Assembly: GCA_947304355.1 (NCBI GenBank)
Contig: CAMZAX010000024.1
Span: 1-33,811, forward strand
Direction: 5' to 3'
DNA length: 33,811 nt
Source: an uncultured Selenomonadales bacterium
GTDB lineage: Bacteria; Bacillota; Negativicutes; Selenomonadales; Selenomonadaceae
The translations under genes and the position numbers were made by a program. Of this stretch, positions 17,418-24,882 are shown one piece after another. The stretch's first letter is position 1, and every line of letters begins with the position of its first letter. A model generated the notes under the pieces. That model did no database searches. It was given only the letters and a program-made list of their open reading frames with translations, and was not told the origin of the DNA.

Positions 17418-18383
17418 TCAAAGCGTATCCAAATCTTTCAAGAGAATGTCGATTTGCCGATCCAAGTCCTCGGCGGCGCGGCTTTTCATTTGCTCATCGT
17501 CGTAAAGCCGAAAATCAATCAGAAACTCCTTGAGCATGTTTAAGTTCAGCTTAATCGTGTTGGAACGCAGTTCAAGAAAAATTTCGTTCAAAACTTTTTC
17601 TGCGCGCGCAACTTCGGCAATGTGCTCGTCAAGGCAAGCGTTTTGTTCTTGCGGCGGCAGCGCGTTGATTTTTTTCATGACGTCGCGAACTTTCAAGACC
17701 GTCTGCCGAATTTGCGATTTTTTGTCGTCAAGTTGTCCTTGCGGCGAACGGCGGCGAAGTTCATCTTTCAGCGACGGCGACAGCTCCAATTCAACGACCG
17801 AAAAATTTTGTTCCAAGTCGAAAGTTTGCGCGGTGGTCGTCCAAAAATCGGGCAGGCTTTCCTTCGACGCGACGAAGAAAATTTTTCCGCCGTCCTTGCT
17901 CGCAAGCAAAAGTTCAGTCGGCGGGAGCGTCTGCTCTGAAAAAATCACCGCGTCGAATTTATTTTCGGGAACGATAATCTCTCCTCCTCCGTGCACCTTG
18001 ACGAAAATGAAATTGACGTTCGCGAACTGACCGACGGGACGAACGGGCACGTAAGACCAGAGAAAATTTTTCGCGTTGAACTTCGGCAAAGTGTTCGTAA
18101 GGGCACCGTCGAGCGGCGACCAGCGTCCGACGTGCAGGACGTTATAACTTCGCGCCTTGCGCATCAATCCGCTGACGATTCGCATGAAAGTTATCACGTT
18201 CACCGCGCCCGACGGCGTTTGGTCGAAAAGCCGTTGCAAAGTGCCGTTCACTTCGTTGATGAGACTTTGTTGCAACAAATCGCTTCGATTCGCCGCCGGG
18301 CTTCCGAGATTGATGAGACTGCGCGGCTTGTTGAATGCGTCGTGAAGAATGAATTCGCCGTTGTTGAAAGTCATTTGGCTCAT
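17418..18383 (-). CDS. Unrecognised 321-residue cytoplasmic protein
   Basis: I do not recognise this family. There is no signal peptide or membrane helix. A central stretch has the rhythm of a Rossmann-type fold: YNVLHVGRW (a possible first strand and loop), NFLWSYVPV, FDAVIFSEQ and GGKIFFVAS, which by spacing could be strands 1, 2, 4 and 5 of a methyltransferase-like or nucleotide-sugar-binding domain; this is a weak inference. The last 120 residues are charged and helical (PQGQLDDKKSQIRQ to DRQIDILLKDLD), likely a coiled coil. The ATG overlaps the stop of the broken glycosyltransferase gene (ATGA) and has GGAGGGG seven bases upstream, and a terminator follows. Its tight linkage suggests a role in the same glycan pathway. 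Confidence 0.8.
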   Translation of the reverse strand: MSQMTFNNGEFILHDAFNKPRSLINLGSPAANRSDLLQQSLINEVNGTLQRLFDQTPSGAVNVITFMRIVSGLMRKARSYNVLHVGRWSPLDGALTNTLPKFNAKNFLWSYVPVRPVGQFANVNFIFVKVHGGGEIIVPENKFDAVIFSEQTLPPTELLLASKDGGKIFFVASKESLPDFWTTTAQTFDLEQNFSVVELELSPSLKDELRRRSPQGQLDDKKSQIRQTVLKVRDVMKKINALPPQEQNACLDEHIAEVARAEKVLNEIFLELRSNTIKLNLNMLKEFLIDFRLYDDEQMKSRAAEDLDRQIDILLKDLDTL

Positions 18384-19516
18384 TGCGCGTCCCCTCCGTA
18401 AAGCAGATAGTAAAGCCGCGCGACGATGTGTTCGGCGTCGAAATTTCGGCGGGCATATTCGACGGCGTGTTTGCCGCCCGTCAAAATCAATTCATCGTTC
18501 GGGCAGACTTCGCGGAAAAGATTTGCCAGCGCATCGACGTTGCCAATTGGAAAAACTCTGCCGCATTTGTTATCGTCAGTTGCCTCGTAAGCCGCGTCAA
18601 TCGACGAAAAAATCATGAAGTCGCCCGCAAAAAGAGCCTCCGCCGTTACGTTGGGCGTGCCGCCTTCAGCAGGCGACGTTAAGCAAAAAATCTTCGCGCG
18701 CTTGTATTCGTTGGCAAGTTCGGTTTTGTCTTTAATCAGACCGGTAAAAATCACGCGTTCTTTCAATTCGGGGTGAGCCGTAAAATAATTTTCAATCCAC
18801 GGTTTAAACGTTTCATATATGAAGCCGACGATGCGAAGGTTCCAACCGGGCAAATCATTTGCAACTTTGGCAAAAGCCTCAAGAAGAATGTCACTGCGTT
18901 TTGTTAACTTGATATTGGAACCGACTCTGCCGACAGTCAAGATAATGTTTTCTTTTTGCTCGAACAGATTGTCGAAAGAGACTTGCGGGAAGTTGTACCA
19001 GCCGTTGCGAATCATCTCGACGGGCATTTGCCACTTGGCAGAAAGATGTTTTTGCACGGCGCGACAGCTCGCCGCCACCACGTCGCACGATTGAATAAAT
19101 TTTTTGTAATCGGGATGATTGTGCGGGAAGATGCTTGCTCAGTAGATGTTCATATCCGTTGCAAGATAGATTTTACCGTCGGGACGAAGTCGTTTGTAAT
19201 ACTCAACGTATGGAAAATGTTCTTTATACGGACCGTGCAAAATCAACAAATCCATTTCGGCGGCGTGCGCTTTGATGTATTCAAGCCGCGCCTGCAAAGT
19301 GTCTTCAGGGAGAAAATCCATTTCAAGCCCGCGAACGTATTTTTCAAGGTACGGATATTTTTCAGGTTCAAAATTTCCCGCGCCGACCATGACAGAGCGG
19401 AAGCCGTGATTTTTGTGGAGCATGTAGGGAATAATTCCGCAGTCCTTCAAAAGTTCCTGATTCCACCAGCTTCCATTCTATGTAATCTCAAATGCGCCGC
19501 GCTTGCCGTCTTTCAT
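18380..19516 (-). pseudogene. Family 1/GT4-type glycosyltransferase interrupted by two in-frame stop codons
   Basis: One continuous frame of 378 codons runs from an ATG with GAGGTGA just upstream to the ATGA overlap with the next gene. It is broken by TAG at 19478-19480 (codon 13) and TGA at 19139-19141 (codon 126). Both sides of each stop read as one protein: the N-terminal domain has LLKDCGIIPYMLHKNHGFRS and LLILHGPY; the C-terminal domain has IILTVGRVGSNIKLTKRSDILLEA, KERVIFTGLI and the GT4 E-x7-E region in SPAEGGTPNVTAEAL. No frameshift is needed. TGA and TAG end other genes in this window, so recoding is unlikely and recent nonsense mutation (or sequencing error) is favoured. Intact, it would be a cytoplasmic sugar transferase. 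Internal ATGs at 19450 and 19081 could give fragments. Confidence 0.85.
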
Positions 19517-19537
19517 AAGTGTCACCTCAAAAATAAT

Positions 19538-20995
19538 TCAACCGAGATTCAACGAGTGCCAAATGCTGTCGACGCGTGCTTTGACTTCGGGCGTCATTGA
19601 AATTTCGTCAGGCCAATCGCGCGCGTGACCTTCCTCCGCCCAAGTTTTCGTCGCGTCAATGCCGAGTTTCGCGCCCCACTTCGCATACGGCGACGAGTGA
19701 TCGAGCACATCAAGCGGCCCGTGAACAATCTCAAGGTCGCGGTCGGCGTCGATGTTGTTGAAGACGCGCCACGCCACTTCACTCAAGTCTTGAACGTCGA
19801 CATGCGAATCGACGACGACAATCATCTTGACGTTCATCATTTGACCGAGCCCCCAAAGCGCGTGCATGACTTTGCGGGCGTGCATGGGGAATTGCTTTTT
19901 AATCGCGACGATAACGCAGTCGTGGAAGACGCCTTCGAGCGGCATGTTGATGTCAACGATTTCGGGCAGGAGCTGTTGCAGGAGCGGCAGGAAAATTCTT
20001 TCGGTCGCCTTCGCCATGTAACAATCTTCCATGGGCGGCTTGCCAACGACGGTCGCCGAGTAAATCGGATTCTTGCGGTGAGTAATGCACGTGACGCGGA
20101 AGACGGGATAATCGTCCGCCAACGAGTAATAGCCGGTGTGGTCGCCGAAGGGTCCTTCGCGGCGCAGTTCGTCGGTCGCAACGTAACCCTCCAAAATAAT
20201 TTCGGCGGTCGCGGGGACTTCCAGGTCGACGGTCTTGCACTTTGTGAGCTCAACGGATTTTTTGCGCAGGAAGCCTGCGAAAACCATTTCGTCGACGTCG
20301 CGGGGCAAAGGCGCGGTCGCGGCGTATGTGACGACAGGATCGGTGCCGATTGCAACAGCCGCCTCAATTCGATTCGCGCCTAGGGTTTTGGCGTCGCGGA
20401 AATTTTCTGCGCCGTTCTTGTGGATGTGCCAATGCATACCCGTCGTCCGCGCGTCGTATTTCTGCAGGCGATACATGCCGACGTTACGCTTGCCTGTCGC
20501 GGGATTTTTCGTGAAGACCAGCGGCAATGTCACGAAAGCCCCGCCGTCTTGCGGCCAGCACTTCAGGATTGGGATTTTGTCGAGCGACGGGTTGACTTCG
20601 ACGACTTCTTGACAGGGCGCGTTCTTTACGTATTTCGGGAAGTTAATCGCCTTGTGCGCGGTCGACACGATTGAAAAAATGTTGGATCGGTTTTTGAACG
20701 ACAGATACGGCAACTTCATGATTTCGCGGATGTCGTCCGCCGCGTCGTCGAGTTTCTCCACGCCCAACGCCAAAGCCATGCGCTCGTAACTTCCGAACGC
20801 GTTCATGAGGACGGGCATATCGTAGCCGCGCACGTTTTCAAAAAGCAGGGCGACGTTGCGGCTGTCCCTGAACTTCGACACGCGGTCGGTAATTTCGGTT
20901 ATCTCCAGCTCGGCGTCGACGGGCACCGTTATTCGTTTGAGCAAGCCGCGTCGTTCCAATTCGTCCATGAATTCGCGCAAATCTCTGTAAGCCAA
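19538..20995 (-). CDS. ubiD: UbiD-family prenylated-FMN-dependent decarboxylase
   Basis: A 485-residue UbiD-like decarboxylase. The N-terminal MAYRDLREFMDELERRGLL is a hallmark, followed by LLFENVRGYDMPVLMNAFGS. The prFMN-binding and catalytic region holds VGMYRLQKYDARTTGMHWH and REGPFGDHTGYYS with the conserved acidic residues, and ITHRKNPIYSATVVGKPPMED is also typical. The C-terminal part (VDSHVDVQDLSEVAWR) closes the fold. Known role: decarboxylation of polyprenyl-hydroxybenzoate in ubiquinone synthesis, or the equivalent futalosine-pathway step for menaquinone. The latter is more likely in an anaerobic Firmicute, but other aromatic acids are possible. The TTG start has AAGGAG eight bases upstream. 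The flavin prenyltransferase UbiX is not adjacent. It is first in the operon, 21 bases before the broken glycosyltransferase. Confidence 0.92.
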   Translation of the reverse strand: MAYRDLREFMDELERRGLLKRITVPVDAELEITEITDRVSKFRDSRNVALLFENVRGYDMPVLMNAFGSYERMALALGVEKLDDAADDIREIMKLPYLSFKNRSNIFSIVSTAHKAINFPKYVKNAPCQEVVEVNPSLDKIPILKCWPQDGGAFVTLPLVFTKNPATGKRNVGMYRLQKYDARTTGMHWHIHKNGAENFRDAKTLGANRIEAAVAIGTDPVVTYAATAPLPRDVDEMVFAGFLRKKSVELTKCKTVDLEVPATAEIILEGYVATDELRREGPFGDHTGYYSLADDYPVFRVTCITHRKNPIYSATVVGKPPMEDCYMAKATERIFLPLLQQLLPEIVDINMPLEGVFHDCVIVAIKKQFPMHARKVMHALWGLGQMMNVKMIVVVDSHVDVQDLSEVAWRVFNNIDADRDLEIVHGPLDVLDHSSPYAKWGAKLGIDATKTWAEEGHARDWPDEISMTPEVKARVDSIWHSLNLG

Positions 20996-21011
20996 GGCGT
21001 CATCTCCTTAA

Positions 21012-21040
21012 TTGACAAAAATTTTCGTGTTGTGTATAAC
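21012..21040 (+). promoter_or_regulatory. Strong promoter of hicAB
   Basis: TTGACA (perfect -35), 17 bases, TATAAC (-10, 5 of 6). Around the -10 the sequence GTTGTGTATAAC is partly palindromic (GTT...AAC) and could be a HicB operator, which is only a suggestion. The promoter lies just upstream of the divergent ubiD Shine-Dalgarno. Confidence 0.8.
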
Positions 21041-21062
21041 GTAAGCGGGGGAGGAAAACTCA

Positions 21063-21254
21063 ATGCCCATGACGCCCAAAGAAATGATTCGTTACCTGCA
21101 ACGAAACGGCTTTTGCAAGGAAGACGGCGGCAAAGGCGGTCATCAAAAAATGTATAATCCGGCGACAAAGGCAACGAAGTATGTGCCGATGCACAGCGGC
21201 GAATTAGGTAAAGGTCTCGAACGCAAAATACTGCGCGAGGCAAAGTTGAAATGA
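21063..21254 (+). CDS. hicA: HicA-type toxin (mRNA interferase)
   Basis: A 63-residue double-stranded-RNA-binding-like toxin. MTPKEMIRYLQRNGFCKEDGGKGGHQKMYNP matches the HicA pattern, in which G-G-K-G-S/G-H contains the catalytic His (about residue 27). YVPMHSGELGKGLERKILREAKL is the usual C-terminal end (P-x-H-x-x-E-L-x-x-G). Known role: ribosome-independent cleavage of mRNA and tmRNA, neutralised by HicB. GGGGGAGG lies eight bases before the ATG; a second ATG two codons later is possible. The stop overlaps the first possible hicB start by ATGA. Toxin-first order is the common HicAB arrangement. Confidence 0.93.
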   Translation: MPMTPKEMIRYLQRNGFCKEDGGKGGHQKMYNPATKATKYVPMHSGELGKGLERKILREAKLK

Positions 21255-21268
21255 TTGGAGTGACTCAA

Positions 21269-21712
21269 ATGGCGAAATGTTACTATCCCGTAATTTTCTT
21301 CCCCGACAAAACAGCTTCGGGCGAAGAAACCTTCGGGGCGGTCGTGCCCGATTTGCAAGGTTGCCTTACGCAGGGCGAAGACTTATCGGACGCCATGTAT
21401 TGGACGGTTGACGCAATGGGCACGTGGCTTGACGGGCTCGACGAAAAAGATTACCCGAAGCCCTCAAAGCCCTCCGACCTTGATTTGAGCGAATATCCTG
21501 AAGGGACAATCGTCAACGTGATTGAATTCGACCCCGACAAATATTTTCATACGGTGAAATACGCGGCGACAAAGGCGGGGCTTGACGCCAAGCAAACAGC
21601 CGAACTTTTGGGTGCCCCCTACAATACCGTTCGGAATTGGTTCAAAGGCATACATCAGCCGCCGCCGTGGATTGAACGCCTTATCGTCGAAAAAATTCAA
21701 AATTCCTTTTAA
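21269..21712 (+). CDS. hicB: HicB-type antitoxin with C-terminal HTH domain
   Basis: A 147-residue antitoxin. The N-terminal partially degraded RNase H-like domain reads CYYPVIFFPDKTASGEETFGAVVPDLQGCLTQGEDLSDAM, the characteristic HicB entry with P-D-L-x-G-C. The C-terminal 45 residues form a helix-turn-helix (AATKAGLDAKQTAELLGAPYNTVRNWFKG) for autoregulation. The ATG at 21269 is chosen because GGAG lies eight bases upstream and the fold begins there; an in-frame ATG at 21251 overlaps the hicA stop and would add six residues. It blocks HicA and represses the operon. A terminator follows immediately. Confidence 0.92.
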   Translation: MAKCYYPVIFFPDKTASGEETFGAVVPDLQGCLTQGEDLSDAMYWTVDAMGTWLDGLDEKDYPKPSKPSDLDLSEYPEGTIVNVIEFDPDKYFHTVKYAATKAGLDAKQTAELLGAPYNTVRNWFKGIHQPPPWIERLIVEKIQNSF

Positions 21713-21719
21713 CCTTCCG

Positions 21720-21744
21720 AATCCCCCGTTGCGGGGGATTTTTT
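21720..21744. terminator. Terminator of hicAB, shared with the convergent operon
   Basis: A nine-pair stem AATCCCCCG / CGGGGGATT with loop TTG is followed by a T tract. The T tract also contains the stop codon of the convergent minus-strand gene, so the hairpin lies just beyond that gene's end too; on the minus strand it lacks a strong T run. Confidence 0.85.
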
Positions 21745-22411
21745 ATTTGGCAGAGCCGACGAATTCGCCCGTACCGTTTTTAATCTGCAGATACTGACCG
21801 TCTGCGACAGTGGCGTAAAATTGCCCGCCGTTGTGCGCGTATTGATTGCCGACGTAATTGCGGCGCGTGTCGCGCGTCAAGGCGACGTAACCGCCCGCGT
21901 CCAAAAGGATTTTGTATTCGCCCGCAGGAATGTCGACGCCGACCTTGTATTGATTCGCCGGCAACTTGCTGTAATTCAGATTAAGTTTGGGCGCGTCCGC
22001 CAAGGAGTAAAGTTTCATGTCGCTCATGACTTTGACGTACTCGCCTTCATTGACGACGACGTAGCGGCGCGCGTCGACGATGTTGTCGTTGATTAGGATA
22101 TTGTTCGTGCCGCCCGCGCTGGAGCCGGCGACTTCGACGTAGCCCGTGCCGACCGCAAGGTATTCGCCCGCAGGCAAATCGACACCGACTTTGAACTGAC
22201 CGTTGGCAAAATAATTTTGCGGCTCGACTGCGGCGGGCGGTGCAGGCGTCATGTTGACGTTCGCCGGTTTGACGGGAGTAACGGTTGGCTGTTCGACTTG
22301 AACAACGACTTTCTGCGGCGGCGGCTCGGCGGGCTTGTCGTCGTTGAAATACGCGTTCAAAAAAAATGCCGCGCAGATTGCCGCCAAAAATTCCGCCAAA
22401 AACATTTTCAT
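21743..22411 (-). CDS. Signal-anchored extracytoplasmic protein with two tandem GEY repeats
   Basis: A 222-residue protein of no named function. The N-terminal MKMFLAEFLAAICAAFFLNAYF is a signal anchor. A Pro-rich linker follows (PPPQKVVVQVEQPTVTPVKP, TPAPPAAVEP). Two related domains of about 70 residues come next. The first opens FKVGVDLPAGEYLAVGTGYVEVAG and contains YVVVNEGEYVKV. The second opens YKVGVDIPAGEYKILLDAGGYVAL and contains FYATVADGQYLQI. This K-V-G-x-D-I/L-P-A-G-E-Y repeat occurs in many Firmicute surface proteins, where its role is unknown. The start follows GGAGGTGA and lies four bases after the tatC stop, so it is translationally coupled to the Tat genes. It has no twin-arginine motif, so it is not itself an obvious Tat substrate. 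Confidence 0.8.
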   Translation of the reverse strand: MKMFLAEFLAAICAAFFLNAYFNDDKPAEPPPQKVVVQVEQPTVTPVKPANVNMTPAPPAAVEPQNYFANGQFKVGVDLPAGEYLAVGTGYVEVAGSSAGGTNNILINDNIVDARRYVVVNEGEYVKVMSDMKLYSLADAPKLNLNYSKLPANQYKVGVDIPAGEYKILLDAGGYVALTRDTRRNYVGNQYAHNGGQFYATVADGQYLQIKNGTGEFVGSAK

Positions 22412-22415
22412 GCCG

Positions 22416-23165
22416 TCACCTCCGCAGTATGTACTTAACAACCAAATAGCCTACCTCGTAAAGCAAAATGACAGGTATCGCCACCGCGACTTGAGTTATC
22501 ACGTCGGGCGAAGTGACCAGCGCGCCGATGACGAACGAAAAGAAAAATACGTAGCGGCGATACTTGCCCAGCTTCTCGCTCGTGAGGATGCCAAGCTTGC
22601 CCAAAACGATTATCACCAGCGGCAACTCGAACACGAACCCGAACGGCAACACGAACAGTATCACGAACTCGAAGTAGCTGCCGAACGAAAACAGCGTTTG
22701 CAGATTCTCCGACTCCTCGCCGAAGCCCATAAAGAATTTCAGCGCGACGGGCAATATCAGGAAGAACGAAAACGCCAGCCCCATGAAGAACAGCGCGACC
22801 GACGACGGCACCAAGATTCCCAAAACGGCGCGTTCGCCTCTGGTCAGCGCGGGCAAAAAAAATCTCCATGCGTGATAAAAAATTATCGGCAAAGCGATTA
22901 AGAAGCCGGCAGCTATGTCGATTTTCAGATACGTGAAGAACGCCTCGCCGGGGCGCATGTAATACAGCTTGCCGACGGGCAACGTTAAATACGCCGTGAT
23001 TTCGTCCAAGAACAGATACGCGACGCAACTGCCGAACGCTATCGCAAGCAACGATTTGATTATCCGCGAACGCAGTTCCTCAAGGTGCGCCGTCAAACTC
23101 ATGGTGCCGTCGTCTTCGGCGGGAACTTGCTCGTCCTGCGCGGGCTTGTTATCGGGCTCGCTCAT
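22416..23165 (-). CDS. tatC: Twin-arginine translocase subunit TatC
   Basis: A 249-residue TatC. After a charged, acidic N-terminal leader comes TAHLEELRSRIIKSLLA, the cytosolic signature that recognises the twin-arginine signal. Six membrane helices follow, with PGEAFFTYLKI and the conserved Glu in FGSYFEFVILFVLPFGFVFELPLVI. It binds the precursor and forms the receptor complex for export of folded proteins. The ATG overlaps the tatA stop (ATGA). No tatB is present, as in the minimal TatAC systems of many Firmicutes. Confidence 0.95.
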   Translation of the reverse strand: MSEPDNKPAQDEQVPAEDDGTMSLTAHLEELRSRIIKSLLAIAFGSCVAYLFLDEITAYLTLPVGKLYYMRPGEAFFTYLKIDIAAGFLIALPIIFYHAWRFFLPALTRGERAVLGILVPSSVALFFMGLAFSFFLILPVALKFFMGFGEESENLQTLFSFGSYFEFVILFVLPFGFVFELPLVIIVLGKLGILTSEKLGKYRRYVFFFSFVIGALVTSPDVITQVAVAIPVILLYEVGYLVVKYILRR

Positions 23166-23353
23166 TTTTTCTCGGCGTCAAGTTTCTTTTGCTCTGTCAC
23201 GTCGACGGTCTTTGCGTCGTCATTGTTCGCCTGTTTGAACTCTTTGATGCTTTGACCCAACGCTTTGCCGACGCCGGGCAATTTGCCGGGGCCGAAGACG
23301 ACCAAGCCGATTATCAAAATCAAAATGAGTTCGGGGACTCCGATACCAAACAT
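23162..23353 (-). CDS. tatA: Twin-arginine translocase subunit TatA/E
   Basis: A 63-residue TatA: MFGIGVPELILILIIGLVVFGPGKLPGVGKALGQS has the single membrane helix, the hinge FGPGKLP and the start of the amphipathic helix, followed by a charged tail (DDAKTVDVTEQKKLDAEKK). It oligomerises to form the transport pore. ATG at 23353 is preferred. A GTG three codons earlier sits only two bases from the GGAG and would be hard to use. It overlaps tatC and starts 15 bases after pyrC ends. Confidence 0.92.
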   Translation of the reverse strand: MFGIGVPELILILIIGLVVFGPGKLPGVGKALGQSIKEFKQANNDDAKTVDVTEQKKLDAEKK

Positions 23354-23368
23354 GTTAATCACTGCTCC

Positions 23369-24682
23369 TTACATTTGATTAAGCGTCATTAAATTATCGC
23401 GGACGATGGTTGCGACGGCACGACCTTTCAACTCGCGACCGACAAACGGCGAATGACTGCCGCGCGTGTAGAAATTTTTCGCGTCGACCGTCCAAGCAAG
23501 CTCGGTGTCGATAATCGTGACGTCAGCCGCCGCGCCGACCGACAACGTTCCCGCGTCAAGCCCGAAAACCTGCGCGGGCTCGGCTGTCATTTTACTAATC
23601 AGCGTGCGCAAGTCAACCTTGCCCGTGTGATAAAGTTCGGTGAGTAGGACGCCGACGCTCGTTTCCAAGCCGGGGAAGCCGCTCGGCGCGTAAATGTATT
23701 CGCGATCCTTTTCTTCGGGCGCGTGCGGCGAATGGTCAGTAACAATCGCGTCAATCGTGCCGTCAAGCAAACCCGTCAAGCAGGCGTCGCAATCGGCTTG
23801 CGTGCGGAGCGGCGGATTAATTTTCGTCGACGCGTCTGCAGGATTAACCAAATCGTCCGTCATCGTCAAATGTTGCGGCGTGACTTCGGCAGTGACTTTG
23901 ACGCCGCGACGTTTGCCCTCGCGAACAATGTCAACCGCCCGCGCAGAGCTGATGTGTGCAATGTGGACGCGCCCGCCCGTGTATTCGGCAAGCAACACGT
24001 CGCGCGCAACGGCAATGTCTTCGGCAACCGTCGGGCGACCTTTGAGCCCAAGCAGTGCGGAGCGTTTGCCTTCGTTCATGACGCCGCCCGCGACGAGTTC
24101 GGTTTCCTCTTCGTGGCAAATGATAACCTTGCCGGTGCCGTGCAGATAATCAAGCGCGTTGAGGAAAATTTTTGCATTGGCGTCGAAGTGTCCGTCGTCG
24201 CTGAAGGCAACCGCGCCCGCCGCAATCATGTCGCGCATTTCGGCAAGTTCCTGTCCTTGTTGAGCCTTCGTGACTGCGCCGATGATTTTTATATTGACAA
24301 GCCCGACGTCTTCGGCACGTTTAACCATTGCGCGAACAAGAGCCGCGTTGTCGACGACGGGCGACGTGTTGGGCATTGTCGCGACCGTCGTGAAGCCGCC
24401 CGCCGCCGCCGCCTTTGCGCCGCTCAGGAAGTCTTCTTTGGCCTCTTGTCCCGGCTCGCGGAAGTGGACGTGCATATCGATTAAGCCGGGCGTGACAAGC
24501 TTGCCCGTCGCGTCGTATTCAATCTGCGCGGAATAATTAATATCGGGCGCAACCTTGACAATCTTGCCGTCGACAATCAGCACGTCCGCCGCGCCGTCGA
24601 AGTCGTTGGCAGGGTCAAGCACGCGCCCGCCGCGAATCAACAGCGATTGAAATTTATTTTGGAATTGCCACGTCTGATTCAT
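23369..24682 (-). CDS. pyrC: Dihydroorotase (class I)
   Basis: A 437-residue zinc amidohydrolase. LLIRGGRVLDP and GLIDMHVHFREPG with the H-x-H metal ligands lie near the N-terminus. Later motifs are ATMPNTSPVVDN, AVAFSDDG, ICHEE, VHIAHISSARAV, EVTPQHL, INPPLRT and DAIVTDHSPHAPEEKD, all in class I order. It converts carbamoyl aspartate to dihydroorotate, the third step of pyrimidine synthesis. The ATG at 24682 overlaps the stop of the small upstream ORF (ATGA) and is preferred over farther in-frame starts. pyrB lies upstream, so two consecutive steps are co-transcribed. No PyrR-type attenuator was recognised ahead of them. Confidence 0.93.
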   Translation of the reverse strand: MNQTWQFQNKFQSLLIRGGRVLDPANDFDGAADVLIVDGKIVKVAPDINYSAQIEYDATGKLVTPGLIDMHVHFREPGQEAKEDFLSGAKAAAAGGFTTVATMPNTSPVVDNAALVRAMVKRAEDVGLVNIKIIGAVTKAQQGQELAEMRDMIAAGAVAFSDDGHFDANAKIFLNALDYLHGTGKVIICHEEETELVAGGVMNEGKRSALLGLKGRPTVAEDIAVARDVLLAEYTGGRVHIAHISSARAVDIVREGKRRGVKVTAEVTPQHLTMTDDLVNPADASTKINPPLRTQADCDACLTGLLDGTIDAIVTDHSPHAPEEKDREYIYAPSGFPGLETSVGVLLTELYHTGKVDLRTLISKMTAEPAQVFGLDAGTLSVGAAADVTIIDTELAWTVDAKNFYTRGSHSPFVGRELKGRAVATIVRDNLMTLNQM

Positions 24683-24882
24683 AACATCTTGCCCCCGTTC
24701 AATTCGGCAATCAAGTCGGCAAGCCACTTTTCAGCCTCGTGACGATTGTCGAAACTTTTTATTTCGTGCACTTCGCCGCTCTTTTCGATAGCGCGCGCAG
24801 TCGGCTCGTCGCCGTGCGTGAGGTTGAAAATTTTTATTTCGTCTGTGTTGATATAATTTTCGTTACGAAGTCTGATAAACAT
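24679..24882 (-). CDS. Small conserved-looking 67-residue protein between pyrB and pyrC
   Basis: I do not recognise a named family. The protein reads MFIRLRNENYINTDEIKIFNL, then a short charged linker, then EVHEIKSFDNRHEAEKWLADLI, which could be a small beta-sheet followed by an amphipathic helix. It is taken as real because both ends are translationally coupled: the ATG overlaps the pyrB stop by one base with GGAGGT eight bases upstream, and its stop overlaps the pyrC start (ATGA). It may fold as a tiny PH-like or regulatory domain, but no function can be assigned. Confidence 0.7.
   Translation of the reverse strand: MFIRLRNENYINTDEIKIFNLTHGDEPTARAIEKSGEVHEIKSFDNRHEAEKWLADLIAELNGGKML

Noticed and set aside
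19139-19141. TGA as a selenocysteine codon in the glycosyltransferase
   Set aside because: The enzyme class is not a known selenoprotein, a second stop (TAG) occurs in the same frame, and no obvious strong hairpin was noticed just downstream. Nonsense mutation is simpler.
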